This document shows, one piece after another, positions 18,688 through 27,580 of a stretch of DNA of 64,000 nucleotides; positions within the stretch are counted from its first letter, which is position 1; every line of letters begins with the position of its first letter. Origin of the DNA: JBBSJZ01 sp041751935 (GTDB lineage Bacteria; Planctomycetota; Planctomycetia; Pirellulales; Pirellulaceae). The stretch is taken from the NCBI GenBank assembly GCA_041751935.1, contig JBGSIA010000038.1, positions 42,485 through 106,484 of the forward strand, in the 5' to 3' direction. The position numbers were made by a program, and so were the translations under genes. The notes under the pieces were generated by a model. The model was given only the letters and a program-made list of their open reading frames with translations. It was not told the origin of the DNA and did not search any database.

Positions 18688-19049
18688 AAGTTCTCGCCTT
18701 TGCTTGTAGATGGTCGCTGACGAAACCGCGAGATTTGGTTGAAGAAGTTGGAGTCTGCTTTTCTGCATTTCGTGGCAGGAAATGTCGTCAATTTTAGAAC
18801 GACGCACGTATTTGCGAGTTCAAATCCGTGAATCAATTCATGTGCGGAGGTGCTAAAATAGCTACCTCCACTAAGTCTCCAGTTAGTGGGAAAAAGGAAA
18901 AGTCGCTGGGTTCAGCTCGGATTCGCATGGATGGCAGCGGCGACTACTCTTCGTAGGCTTGACGGTGCTACTCGCAACGTGAGGATGATTACGCTACTTC
19001 CGGATTGAACGGGGCGTCACTTCTCTCAATCACCACGGAGGGTATGAGA
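18688..19049. other. 362-bp non-coding stretch with a hairpin
   Basis: No credible ORF. CCACTAA (18868-18874) and TTAGTGG (18883-18889) form a perfect seven-pair stem with an eight-base loop, followed by an A-rich rather than T-rich run on the plus strand. A GGAGGG ribosome-binding site near 19037-19042 serves the next gene. Confidence 0.45.
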
Positions 19050-19484
19050 ATGTTGCGAATCTTGTTAATGACGTTGTCTGTTATTTGCACCGTGGTCAAC
19101 ACCGAAGCGGAGCAATGTTTCTCGTACACGGGTAACTCAGTGCATTGTTTCGGCAATGGCGATCGAGGTTGTGAGGGTGGGTGCAGCCAACAGGTAATTG
19201 GAGGTGTGCTGAAAGATATTTGCGATTCGAATATGTGGAATCTTTACTTCGACCAAGTAACGGATCCATCGATAACTTGGGATGGCGTCATCGCAAGTGG
19301 GACGGGCTATCAATTTGTTGGTGGGGTAACAGAAGTCTGCTCGTATTCTGGCTTATGTCGATGTATTGATTACGATGGTGACGGAATTAAGGAGACATGT
19401 GAACTCGATGACACAAGCGTAGATGTTGATACCGAACCGCACATCGACATAGATCCATGCTTGCCCTGCCCAGCATTGCCTTAA
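19050..19484 (+). CDS. Small secreted cysteine-rich protein of unknown function
   Basis: 144 residues from ATG 19050, chosen because GGAGGG ends seven bases upstream. An ATG at 19044 is too close to that site, and a TTG at 19005 has none. The first 20 residues are a signal peptide (MLRILLMTLSVICTVVNTEA). The mature part has about a dozen Cys residues, which suggests disulfides outside the cytoplasm, and an acidic DYDGDGIKE segment that looks like a calcium loop. I do not recognise the family. Base composition is more AT-rich than in neighbouring genes, and the next gene starts within 50 bases, so the two probably form a small acquired unit. Confidence 0.6.
   Translation: MLRILLMTLSVICTVVNTEAEQCFSYTGNSVHCFGNGDRGCEGGCSQQVIGGVLKDICDSNMWNLYFDQVTDPSITWDGVIASGTGYQFVGGVTEVCSYSGLCRCIDYDGDGIKETCELDDTSVDVDTEPHIDIDPCLPCPALP
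19464..19471 (-). repeat. GGGCAGGG (KOPS-like, opposite orientation)
   Basis: Minus-strand match inside the Cys-rich gene. It points away from the dif-like site and is the one exception to the pattern. Confidence 0.3.
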
Positions 19485-19533
19485 CGAAAGTGTGAAACAA
19501 TCTCGCTCATTAGATATGTGGGGAAACAAGGCA

Positions 19534-20508
19534 ATGCGTTTTTATATTGGTATAGGGATCGTTTGGTTGGGAGCATCGCATTGTTTGGCACAAGGTTTGT
19601 TGCAATCAGAGCGGGACACTGCCTACGAATATTTTGCCGACCTCGCTGCAGCTCACTCGGACGTGCCGAGAGATCGAGCAATCCTGACTCGAATCGTTAC
19701 GAATACGGTAAATGAATCCGGCGTTGCCATTAAGTCGGATATGATATACGCGGATATTTCTCAAGGGTCAGATTCATTTTTTGCTGGAGGATTGCTTAAC
19801 ACGCGAGACGATGCAAGCGAGGATTTGCAAATATGAATGTGGGACCAAACGTTGATGCGTGATGGACGCAGATTCCACCGGCTGGGACAAACGCAAAAAA
19901 ATTCACGAAAGACGGATGAGCCACGCGATACATCGCCAGGCGATTCTGAAATTAAACACTTGATTCGGCATTGTGACGCTTACTATCTACCAATTGCGCG
20001 ACCGGAAGAAGTTTTCTCCGGACGAGTTACTTCCGAATTCGGTATGGAGCTTTTCAAGAAATTGGACTTTGAATCTGCCAAATGGAACGATCGTAAGATA
20101 CTTGTTAATTCTTGGAAGTTTAACCTATTTCAGTATCGGTTCGAATTGGATCCAAAGTTTTCGGGCCGGCCTGTTCGTGTGTTTCGATTTGGGATCGAGG
20201 AGCAAGGAAACCGGCCGCTAAAAACAGTGATTTCTGTTGATTGGGAAAAGCTTCAAGGAGCAGGCGTCAAAGCGGATTGTTGGGTGCCAACGAGATTTCA
20301 GAAGGTTTCCGACGAATCTTCCGACTATTACTCTGATTCTCGAGGTTCAATTCGGTGGCTTGACTTGACGGGCAGAACGGCATTGCTGCCGAAATCATCG
20401 GACACGAATTGGCTCACCACCGCGGAGCAATTGTTTGGCGAAGACTGGGATTTACGTTCCTGGTATCCCACCGGCGATCAATCGCGATCGCCTGAAGATT
20501 TGGAGTGA
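19534..20508 (+). pseudogene. Secreted protein of unknown family interrupted by an in-frame TGA
   Basis: The frame from ATG 19534 begins with a signal peptide (cleavage likely after SHCLAQ) and runs 100 residues to TGA 19834-19836. The very next codon is ATG, and the same frame continues for 223 residues to 20508. The downstream half has no signal peptide of its own and no ribosome-binding site at the ATG, so one secreted protein of about 325 residues broken by a nonsense mutation is the simplest reading. Two separate genes or readthrough cannot be excluded. The C-terminal half is rich in Trp, Arg and Asp and ends SRSPEDLE. I do not recognise the family. It lies directly after the Cys-rich secreted gene. 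Confidence 0.55.
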
Positions 20509-20602
20509 GATACCAGTATTACTCAAGATACGGAGCGGTGGCGATCATTGCTTGCAGGGAGAGATTGCAAACGGCAATGCGAGCGAGAGGTTCTTATGAA
20601 CT

Positions 20603-21883
20603 TCAGTCGCTGAGCAGGTCGCGGGCGTAATTCTTGAAGCCACACATGTCGTCTGGAAGTGAGCCGGGGCCTACGATGAGTGGACCGTTGCTGCCGAACT
20701 TGGCGATGCCGTGGCTGCCGCGAACCAGCGTGGCGTCCAACGGGATGACATCCATCTTGTAGCGAAAGCCAAGCTTTTTTTTGATTACACGACGGATCAT
20801 TCGGGTCTTGCTGGTGATGAACAGTTCGCACGGGTCGTAGCCCGGTTTGCGATGGATGTCGACGGTGCGGGCAAAGTCAGGGGCGCGATCGTCATCGAGC
20901 CAATAGTAATACGTAAACCATGCATCGTCCTCGGCCAGTGCAATGAGTTCGCCACTACGCGGGTGATCAAGCTGCAATTGTTCGGGAGTAACGCAATCGC
21001 GAATGCCGTTGACGCGGCTGAGTAACGCTTGCATTTCACTGACGCGCGAGCGATCGCGAATGTACACATGCGCCACTTGGTGGTCGGCGACGGCAAAGGC
21101 AGCAGATTCGCCTGGCATCAACATTTCACCAAATGGACCATCGCGTGTGACCAGCAGATTGGCTTCGCGAAGAATGCGGTTGATATGCACCGGCCGGTTG
21201 GCTGCAGCCAATCCATATTCCGATACCACAATTGGTATCGCACCGATCTCATGTGCCGCATCGATTACGGTACCGGCACAGGCGTCGACCTCGCCAACAC
21301 GCGCTGGGTCTTGATGGTCCAGGCGTTGAAAATCGTAGTCCAGGTGCGGTAGATACGTCAGCGTCACTTGCGGGCGTTTCTCTCGCAGCACGATCGCGGT
21401 TGCGTCAGCGATCCAGCGAGACGAAGGCAGACCGGCACTTGGGCCCCAAAAGGAAAAAAACGGAAATGGGCCAAGTCGTTCAGTGAGCCGGCATTGGGTA
21501 TGATCGATGATATCGAATGTCTTGGAGCCGTCGCAGCCATAGTGTGGCTTAGGTGTTGCGCTATAACGCACCGGAGCCGATTGGTTGAACCACCAGAACA
21601 GCTTGGCGGTCTCGAAGCCTTCGTAAAACTTTTCGCCTCGGACGAGCGTGTTGGCTTGCTGCCAAAATCGCACCTCTTGTGTTTCGCGAAAGTACCAACC
21701 GTTGCCGACGATGCCATGCTCACGCGGCATCAGACCTGTGAGCATGGTCGCTTGGGATGTACACGTCACCGCCGGGATGGGGCTGCGCCAAGCTAGGTGG
21801 TTACCGAGGGCAGCGATTTTTGGCGCATGCTGCAGCAGTGCCGGCGTTAGGCCGACGACATTGATCACGCACAAACGGTTCAT
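20603..21883 (-). CDS. Alkaline phosphatase superfamily nucleotide pyrophosphatase/phosphodiesterase-like enzyme
   Basis: 426 residues from ATG 21883. A longer frame to 21976 would overlap the upstream gene and adds an implausible N-terminus. The region PAVTCTSQATMLTG followed by PREHGIVGN matches the type I phosphodiesterase/NPP pattern, in which a Thr in the first block is the nucleophile and zinc ligand and HG marks the next metal-site loop. LPHLDYDFQRLDH supplies a further Asp/His pair. No signal peptide is apparent, so a cytosolic location is likely. The gene starts seven bases after the stop of the AGCS transporter gene and is surely co-transcribed with it. The substrate is unknown. Confidence 0.82.
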   Translation of the reverse strand: MNRLCVINVVGLTPALLQHAPKIAALGNHLAWRSPIPAVTCTSQATMLTGLMPREHGIVGNGWYFRETQEVRFWQQANTLVRGEKFYEGFETAKLFWWFNQSAPVRYSATPKPHYGCDGSKTFDIIDHTQCRLTERLGPFPFFSFWGPSAGLPSSRWIADATAIVLREKRPQVTLTYLPHLDYDFQRLDHQDPARVGEVDACAGTVIDAAHEIGAIPIVVSEYGLAAANRPVHINRILREANLLVTRDGPFGEMLMPGESAAFAVADHQVAHVYIRDRSRVSEMQALLSRVNGIRDCVTPEQLQLDHPRSGELIALAEDDAWFTYYYWLDDDRAPDFARTVDIHRKPGYDPCELFITSKTRMIRRVIKKKLGFRYKMDVIPLDATLVRGSHGIAKFGSNGPLIVGPGSLPDDMCGFKNYARDLLSD

Positions 21884-21890
21884 GCAGCAG

Positions 21891-23714
21891 TTATCTGGGT
21901 TCGAGTTGACCGGATTTGTACTTGCCCCAATAGATATCCAATTGTCGTTTGACGACTCCACTGAGCAAGAACACACCGATCAGATTCGGAATGCTCATTC
22001 CCAAAATCATCAGGTCGCTGAAGTCAAGGATATTGCCGCGAGTGACAATCGAACCCAGTACGGTAAATACTAAGAACAATCCCTTGTAGACGATCGATGT
22101 TCTTTCGCCGAATAGCTCCACCCAAGATCGTTCGCCGTAGTACGACCACGAGATGCACGTGCTGTAGGCGAAGAGCACAACGGCGACCAGCAGGAAGTAG
22201 CCGAACCAGTGATGTCCACCACTGCGAAATGCGGTGAGCGTCATCGCGGCTCCGTCTTTATCGGTAATCAGTTTGCTTAATTGCGATTGCGCCGCTTGGA
22301 GGTCATTGGTCCCAGCACCGTCAGGAAGCGTTAGCGAGTCGATAACGATTTGCGGGTCGTGTTGGGCGACAAATCGGTCGGCGTTGTATACCCCGGTGAC
22401 GATGACAACCATCGCCGTCGCGGTACAAACAACGACCGTATCGATGAATGGTTCCAACAGTGAGACGATACCTTCGCTGACTGGTTCCTCCGTCTTTGCA
22501 GCGGAGTGTGCGATCGCCGCAGAGCCGACTCCCGCTTCGTTGCTGAACACGGCTCGCTGGATACCGATCACCATCACGCCGACGATGCCACCATAAACAC
22601 TGTGCATATCGAATGCTTGGCTCACGATCGACAGAATCGCGTCTGGAATTTGAGAAGCATTAGTCGCCAAGATGAACATGGCTGCGGCCATGTAGCCGAC
22701 ACACATCAAGGGCACGATGCGAGCGGCCACGGCGCCGATGGACTTGATGCCGCCGACGATCACCAAGCCCACAAGCACGGCCATCACGATTCCGTAGGCG
22801 ACAGGGAAGCCGCCATGTTCGGGATTCAAAAATTTGAGGTCCTGCTGGATCGCCGAGAGAGATTGGCCGATTTGGTAGGCGTTGCCGCCGCCGAAGCTGG
22901 CTCCAATGCAGAGCACCATGAACAAAACGGACAGCCCGCGACCGATCCAGCCCAAGCCCAATTCCTGCAAGCCGATATGCAGGTAACGCATTGGGCCGCC
23001 GAGCATGTGTCCGTCTTTGTCCGTTCGACGGTATAGTTGCCCCAGCGTGCATTCAGCGAATTTGGTTGTCATGCCGAGGAAACCGGCGGTGATGATCCAA
23101 AAACACGCACCGGGGCCACCCAGTCCGATTGCGACAGCGACGCCACCGATGTTTCCCAAACCAACGGTGGCCGACAACGCTGCGGATAAAGCTTGAAAAT
23201 GGGAAACCTCGCCCGGCTCGGTTTGGTCGTCGTAGTCGCCCCGAGTCAGCCGCACAGCGTGCCAGAAACCGCGGATATTGATCAGCCCCATTCGAATCGT
23301 GAGAAAAATACCAGCGAGCAGCAACCAGACAACGACGCCTGGGACACTGACACCGTCAGGGCGAGTGGGTGTACGCAGCCAGCCTTGGCGGACTGAGCCA
23401 TCGGGATTTCGCTTCGGGCCCGTACCGAAATCGTAAAAGATGACGCTCGCGACCGGACCAACGATGTACTCACCGAACTTTTTGTCCACCAAGTCGAAAA
23501 GGCTCGCTTGAGCCGCCGAGTTACTAGTTGCGGCTGTAGGCTCTGCGGGCGTTGTCGCCCCATTGGCGACGGATGCATCAGCATTGGATGCGTTGGCGAC
23601 GGCGGCATCCGGTGGAACCGGAACATCGCTCTGGGCCTGAGCATGACAGCCGATGCTCGCCCATGTAACCGAAGACAGCACAAAAACAATGAAGCAATGA
23701 GATGCTCGAGACAT
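21891..23714 (-). CDS. Sodium:alanine/glycine symporter (AGCS family)
   Basis: 607 residues, longer than the usual 450-550. The extra part is an N-terminal signal-like segment (about residues 1-28) and an Ala/Pro/Asn-rich linker up to about 70. The core has the family's hallmark loop FSNEAGVGSAAIAHSAA and about ten membrane spans, including GLGNIGGVAVAIGLGGPGA near the start of the transport domain. It should import alanine, glycine or a related amino acid with Na+ at the inner membrane. The phosphodiesterase gene follows at a seven-base gap. A GTGGTT/AACCAC hairpin (23749-23764) lies in the leader. Confidence 0.9.
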   Translation of the reverse strand: MSRASHCFIVFVLSSVTWASIGCHAQAQSDVPVPPDAAVANASNADASVANGATTPAEPTAATSNSAAQASLFDLVDKKFGEYIVGPVASVIFYDFGTGPKRNPDGSVRQGWLRTPTRPDGVSVPGVVVWLLLAGIFLTIRMGLINIRGFWHAVRLTRGDYDDQTEPGEVSHFQALSAALSATVGLGNIGGVAVAIGLGGPGACFWIITAGFLGMTTKFAECTLGQLYRRTDKDGHMLGGPMRYLHIGLQELGLGWIGRGLSVLFMVLCIGASFGGGNAYQIGQSLSAIQQDLKFLNPEHGGFPVAYGIVMAVLVGLVIVGGIKSIGAVAARIVPLMCVGYMAAAMFILATNASQIPDAILSIVSQAFDMHSVYGGIVGVMVIGIQRAVFSNEAGVGSAAIAHSAAKTEEPVSEGIVSLLEPFIDTVVVCTATAMVVIVTGVYNADRFVAQHDPQIVIDSLTLPDGAGTNDLQAAQSQLSKLITDKDGAAMTLTAFRSGGHHWFGYFLLVAVVLFAYSTCISWSYYGERSWVELFGERTSIVYKGLFLVFTVLGSIVTRGNILDFSDLMILGMSIPNLIGVFLLSGVVKRQLDIYWGKYKSGQLEPR

Positions 23715-23835
23715 GGCGAGTTACCAATCGGGTGACGCTGGGCGAAAGGTGGTTCAGAAACCACAAGCTAAAGTTTCGTCCGCCGCGCCGCGACACCGGA
23801 CTAGGCCGTCGAGGGGTTCAGAACCATGAAAAGTT

Positions 23836-23871
23836 CAAAAAAAGAGAAAAAGGAGGTGCGTTTCGCTACCT
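23836..23871 (-). terminator. Intrinsic terminator of tRNA-Phe
   Basis: Read on the minus strand, AGGT(A)GCG, an AAA loop and CGCACCT form a stem, followed by a T-rich run broken by single C residues (plus-strand 23836-23852). This is about 40 bases past the tRNA 3' end. It fits a Rho-independent terminator well. Confidence 0.7.
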
Positions 23872-23910
23872 ATCTGACGCCCATCCAGGGAAGACGACCG
23901 GAGAATGAAG

Positions 23911-23983
23911 TGGTCAGGGGCGGGCTCGAACCGCCGACACCTGCATTTTCAGTGCAGTGCTCTACCAACTGAGCTACCTAACC
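23911..23983 (-). tRNA. tRNA-Phe (anticodon GAA)
   Basis: 73 bases on the minus strand. The acceptor arms GGTTAGG and CCTGACC pair (one G-T), with discriminator A. The D-loop reads AGCTCAGTTGGTAGAGC. The anticodon stem CTGCA/TGCAG encloses the loop CTGAAAA, giving anticodon GAA. The T arm holds GGTTCGAGCC. CCA is not encoded and must be added after transcription. It is monocistronic, with a terminator just downstream. Confidence 0.96.
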
Positions 23984-24414
23984 AAACGAGCTGAGCTAAA
24001 CCGCCTAATGCAATGCTAACTAGAGCAATACTAACCAAAACTGACTAGTGCAACAGCGGTTCGCCAGAAATTAGACCAACCAAAGGTGAGCAAATCCAAA
24101 AATCGGACACTCTCAAAGGGGAGAACAAGTCGACGTCAATGAATCGTAGGGTATGATGCGACCTAACGTCAATCGGTTCATCGATTTGTTTACAATCTCA
24201 AAATTGTGTAGGCTGTCAAGGCGCGTGCTGAATCAACTCCACCGGCGGGGTTTGCGGTGACCTGCCTTTTTTGAGTTTGTGCGACAGTTTCGATGGATTT
24301 CCCAAGCTTGTCTGGATTCATTTCTCCTATCGACTGAGATTCGTTCCCTTCACTTAGTACCTTGTATCATACAGTCACCCTGTGGATTTTTAGTCACCCA
24401 GCGGAGGGATATCC
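23984..24414. promoter_or_regulatory. 431-bp upstream region of tRNA-Phe (minus) and the Exb-like operon (plus)
   Basis: No ORF with support. It must contain the divergent promoters of tRNA-Phe and of the seven-gene operon. AGTCACCC occurs twice as a direct repeat (24373-24380 and 24392-24399, 19 bases apart) just before the GGAGGG ribosome-binding site at about 24402. This repeat could be an operator or part of the leader. I could not assign -35/-10 boxes with confidence. Confidence 0.4.
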
Positions 24415-25353
24415 ATGTCATCGGCCACGAGAAATTCGCCTGATTCGAAGTTTGCGATAAATTTGGAGGAGGTGCGTCGTGCGCGTCAGGAAGAGCGTGC
24501 TAATCTGCGCACGAGCAAGTTCGACCTAGTCACGTCGCTATTTCTGGCGTTGATACTGTTCATCGGCACGTTCGTCGTGATGATGTTTCTCGTATGGTTG
24601 ACGAGTCGGCTGCATTTTCCACCGATGGCCTTGGCGCCGATAATTGAGAATCCGGCGGGTCGAGGCGAAAACGCCGAGGGCTTCGAGCGAGACTTCGAGC
24701 CACCCGGTGCTGAAGAGGTCGAGGAACTGATGGAGCCGACGCTTCAAGACACGATCGAAGCGGTGACGGACGCGGTCAGTAATGTTGCTGCATCGCTGGA
24801 TACGATGAATACGAACGCATCGGCGAGCACCACGGGAACGGGAATGGGTGATAGTCGTCCGCCAGGCCCCGAGGGCGAGGGTGAGGACATTATCCCGCGA
24901 TTTGAGCGTTGGCAGTTGGAGTTCAGTGCCAAAGATATGAAGTCGTACGCCAGCCAGTTGGATTTTTATAAGATAGAACTCGGGGCGATAGGCGGCGGCG
25001 TCAACGGAGTCGATTACGCTAGTAACTTGGCGGGTTCCCCGAAAAGTCGGCATGAGAATGACGGTGACAAGGAAAAGCGAATTTACTTCATGTTCACGAC
25101 ACCAAGCCCGCTGCAAAAGTACGATCAGCAACTGCTTCAGCAGGCTGGCATCAAGGTCGCGGGACGAAACCAGTTGAAATTTATTCCGCCGGAGTTGGAG
25201 AACCAACTCGCGCACACGGAGTTAGATTACGCCAAGAGCAAGGGGCACCAGGTTATTAACGATGTGGCGAAGACCATTTTCGAGAGCAAACCGTCGGGCA
25301 GCGGATATGCTTTCGAAGTGATTGAGCAGCGATATCGTAAGGGCAAGAAATAG
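24415..25353 (+). CDS. Single-span membrane protein, first gene of the ExbB/ExbD operon
   Basis: 312 residues, no family recognised. A charged cytosolic N-terminus (about 1-40) is followed by one strong membrane span (about 41-66, starting FDLVTSLFLALILFIG). After it come an acidic, low-complexity segment (about 75-150, with EEVEELMEPT and a Gly/Ser/Thr-rich part) and a folded periplasmic C-terminal domain. This layout, a short inside part, one span, a flexible spacer and a terminal domain, is that of TonB or TolA, so a TonB/TolA-like coupling role with the ExbB/ExbD products is my inference. No TonB C-terminal motif is visible. A GGAGGG ribosome-binding site precedes the ATG. The next gene starts 63 bases on, past a hairpin. 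Confidence 0.75.
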   Translation: MSSATRNSPDSKFAINLEEVRRARQEERANLRTSKFDLVTSLFLALILFIGTFVVMMFLVWLTSRLHFPPMALAPIIENPAGRGENAEGFERDFEPPGAEEVEELMEPTLQDTIEAVTDAVSNVAASLDTMNTNASASTTGTGMGDSRPPGPEGEGEDIIPRFERWQLEFSAKDMKSYASQLDFYKIELGAIGGGVNGVDYASNLAGSPKSRHENDGDKEKRIYFMFTTPSPLQKYDQQLLQQAGIKVAGRNQLKFIPPELENQLAHTELDYAKSKGHQVINDVAKTIFESKPSGSGYAFEVIEQRYRKGKK

Positions 25354-25358
25354 ACGTT

Positions 25359-25380
25359 CATCGGCAGGGGCCGATGTTTT
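25359..25380 (+). terminator. Hairpin plus T-run inside the Exb-like operon
   Basis: CATCGGC (25359-25365), loop AGGG and GCCGATG (25370-25376) are followed directly by TTTT. It sits between the first gene and exbB-like gene 25417. Because the genes downstream are clearly one unit, it may act as a partial terminator that lowers exbB expression, or as a stabiliser of the upstream mRNA end. Confidence 0.6.
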
Positions 25381-25416
25381 GAGTGGTCACGAATTTTTAT
25401 AAGGTTTTGCAGATAA

Positions 25417-26109
25417 ATGCTGTTTTTCGCTGAATATGGCGTCCTCAATATGATTGGGGACTCGATGTATGTGGCGCTCGCACTCGTCGCATTGTGGGGG
25501 TTGTATCAAATCGTTGTGGTCTGGACTCGCGTCAACCAAAAGCGGTTCAAGAGCGAAGAGCAACAAGATACGTTTATGGATGACGTTGACCAGATGCTCG
25601 TCCAGGGTGACTTTGAAGGCGTCGAAGAGTATTGCGCTGGAGACACGAAAGCTATGCCGCAAATGATCGCGATGGCCGTGAAAAACCGTGGCGAAGGTTT
25701 CAAGCGAGCGAAACAAATTATGCTCGATCGCTTTCAGCGCGACGTGATGAGCGATATAGAATACCGGCTATCTTGGGTCAGTACGGCGATCAAGACGGCA
25801 CCGATGATTGGATTGTTCGGTACGGTTTTCGGGATGATGGGGGCGTTTAAGACGTTGGCGACGGCAGCGTCGGTCGAACCATCGAAATTGGCGGGTGACA
25901 TCAACGTGGCGTTGATCACGACGGCATGCGGATTAGCAATCGCCATTCCGCTCATGATGCTCGTCGCCAGCATCAACATCAAGATTGCCAAGATGGAGGA
26001 TTTGATTGGTTCCGGTCTCACTCGGTTTTTCGAATCTTATAAGGTGGGGCTGGCACGCACCGGTGCTGATCGCCAGGGCGCGTCGATGAAGCCAGCCGGT
26101 GCCCGTTAG
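25417..26109 (+). CDS. ExbB/TolQ/MotA-family proton channel protein
   Basis: 230 residues, the usual size of ExbB. There are three membrane spans: about 10-32, about 120-142 (around TAPMIGLFGTVFGMMGAF) and about 157-180 (around LITTACGLAIAIPLMML). The second and third carry the family's Gly-rich LGTVxGM and TTxxGLxxAIP motifs that line the proton path. A cytosolic domain lies between spans one and two. With ExbD it forms the inner-membrane motor that couples proton flow to a periplasmic partner. Two exbD-like genes follow at 40- and 26-base gaps. Similarity to TolQ or MotA is of the same degree, and the ExbD neighbours favour the Exb/Tol class. Confidence 0.9.
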   Translation: MLFFAEYGVLNMIGDSMYVALALVALWGLYQIVVVWTRVNQKRFKSEEQQDTFMDDVDQMLVQGDFEGVEEYCAGDTKAMPQMIAMAVKNRGEGFKRAKQIMLDRFQRDVMSDIEYRLSWVSTAIKTAPMIGLFGTVFGMMGAFKTLATAASVEPSKLAGDINVALITTACGLAIAIPLMMLVASINIKIAKMEDLIGSGLTRFFESYKVGLARTGADRQGASMKPAGAR

Positions 26110-26149
26110 AGTCTCTCCATAGCAACCCATTGCCTCGAGCAACTTTTCG

Positions 26150-26629
26150 ATGGACGACGAATTAGAAGACGATGACGACAGCATGCCGCGCAACAAAGTG
26201 CGTGACGAAGGCGATATGGACATCACACCCATGATCGACATCACGTTTCTGTTGTTGATCTTTTTCGTGGTGACTTCCAAAATGGACCCGACGCAAATGG
26301 GCGAGATTCCTAAAGCCGATAATGGCTTGGCGGTGTCCGCCAAAGACTCAGCGGTGATCGTGATCAAGCCGGGCTCCGGTGACGACTCCGTTGTGACACG
26401 GTTAAGCGGCGCAGAATTCGCCAAAGATGAAGAGACTCAGATTTCTGAAATCATCGAGTACGTCACCGAAGAACTGAAGGCCGGCAAAAATCGAGTGATG
26501 CTGATGGGTGATCACAATGTCAAGGTCGGCGAAGTCACGCGAATACAAAAATTGATCGGTGATGCCTTCGCCGACGATTTCGAGGAAGACAAATTGTCGT
26601 TCACCTATATTGCCGTCAAAGAACTGTAA
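26150..26629 (+). CDS. ExbD/TolR-family protein, first copy
   Basis: 159 residues. A very acidic N-terminus (DDELEDDDD) leads to the family core DITPMIDITFLLLIFFVV. Here the Asp of the single membrane span, Asp30, is the residue that takes part in proton transfer in ExbD/TolR. The rest is a periplasmic domain of about 110 residues. It should form the ExbB-ExbD motor with the product of the previous gene. The second ExbD gene follows 26 bases later. The two are not close copies: the cytosolic N-termini differ completely. Confidence 0.9.
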   Translation: MDDELEDDDDSMPRNKVRDEGDMDITPMIDITFLLLIFFVVTSKMDPTQMGEIPKADNGLAVSAKDSAVIVIKPGSGDDSVVTRLSGAEFAKDEETQISEIIEYVTEELKAGKNRVMLMGDHNVKVGEVTRIQKLIGDAFADDFEEDKLSFTYIAVKEL

Positions 26630-26655
26630 ATACGAATTACGCTGTCGGAGCGAGT

Positions 26656-27576
26656 ATGTCGGTCAAAGTTCATTGCCCCCACTGTGGCTCCGAAGGACGT
26701 GTGAATTCACGCTTCCAAGGTCGCCGCGTGCATTGCCCCAAGTGCAATGGTTGGGTCGACGTGCCTGCAGCGACCCAAGAGGAAGACCTGTCGAGGAACG
26801 TCACCACAGCGTCCAGCGTTGCGGAAGGTAAAAATCTGACGAGCGCGCGGCGATCGATCGGCGATGACGACGGTGTCGAGGTCATTACGATTGATGATGA
26901 CGATGAGATGTCGACGAATGCTGATGTGCTCCAACCGCAACTTGCCAAGGAATCGTTTGACATCGCGTCGTCAGAAATTGAAGCGTCCGAAGGAATGGAT
27001 TCAGCATATTCTGGCGATACGGCGGCAGCTCTCGGTTCCAGTCTCGTGACAGGTGCAACTTTGCATCCCAGTCATGAAGTCACCGAGGGTCATGCGTTGG
27101 GGCTGGAGTTCGACGACGATGACGACGAGCCTCCCAAGCGAACCAAGCGGGACGATGGTGAACTGGACATGACGCCAATGGTCGATGTCACGTTCTTGCT
27201 GCTAATTTTCTTCATGGTCACGGCGTCGTTTAGTCTGCAAAAATCGATTCAAATGCCGCGGCAGCAGTCTGATGCGCCAAGCATGTCGGTGAAGGAAGAA
27301 GAAACAGAAGAACTGGATAGTGTTGAAGTCCAGATAGATGAGTACGGTGCTTTTTTGGTGCTCGCGCCCATGTTTGAACGCGAAACGCCAGGCAAGCTGA
27401 ATCTGATTTCAGCCTTAAAAGAAGCGTTGGATGGCGGTGGTGGGATGGAAGGCATGCGATTGGTCATCAAGGTGCAGGAGGCGGCGAAGTTGCAAGCGCT
27501 CGTCGATTGTATGGATGCCGGTGCGCTCGCTGGATACGCGGAAATACAAGTAACCCAAGTCGAAGAATTCGATTGA
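26656..27576 (+). CDS. ExbD/TolR-family protein fused to an N-terminal zinc ribbon
   Basis: 306 residues, about twice the normal ExbD length. Residues 1-33 form a CxxC...CxxC ribbon (Cys7, Cys10, Cys27, Cys30) of the MJ0042/zinc-finger type found in planctomycete proteins. An acidic linker of about 130 residues follows, with EVITIDDDDE and EFDDDDDEPPKR runs. The ExbD core DMTPMVDVTFLLLIFFMV comes next, with the proton-path Asp at 177, then the periplasmic domain. In the usual topology the ribbon lies in the cytosol, which would give the motor a cytosolic docking or sensing part (inference). Its stop is four bases before the next start, so translation is probably coupled. Confidence 0.9.
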   Translation: MSVKVHCPHCGSEGRVNSRFQGRRVHCPKCNGWVDVPAATQEEDLSRNVTTASSVAEGKNLTSARRSIGDDDGVEVITIDDDDEMSTNADVLQPQLAKESFDIASSEIEASEGMDSAYSGDTAAALGSSLVTGATLHPSHEVTEGHALGLEFDDDDDEPPKRTKRDDGELDMTPMVDVTFLLLIFFMVTASFSLQKSIQMPRQQSDAPSMSVKEEETEELDSVEVQIDEYGAFLVLAPMFERETPGKLNLISALKEALDGGGGMEGMRLVIKVQEAAKLQALVDCMDAGALAGYAEIQVTQVEEFD

Positions 27577-27580
27577 GAAT

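Noticed and set aside
19834..19836. TGA as selenocysteine codon
   Set aside because: No convincing SECIS-like hairpin directly after it and no Cys-homologue evidence. A nonsense mutation is simpler.
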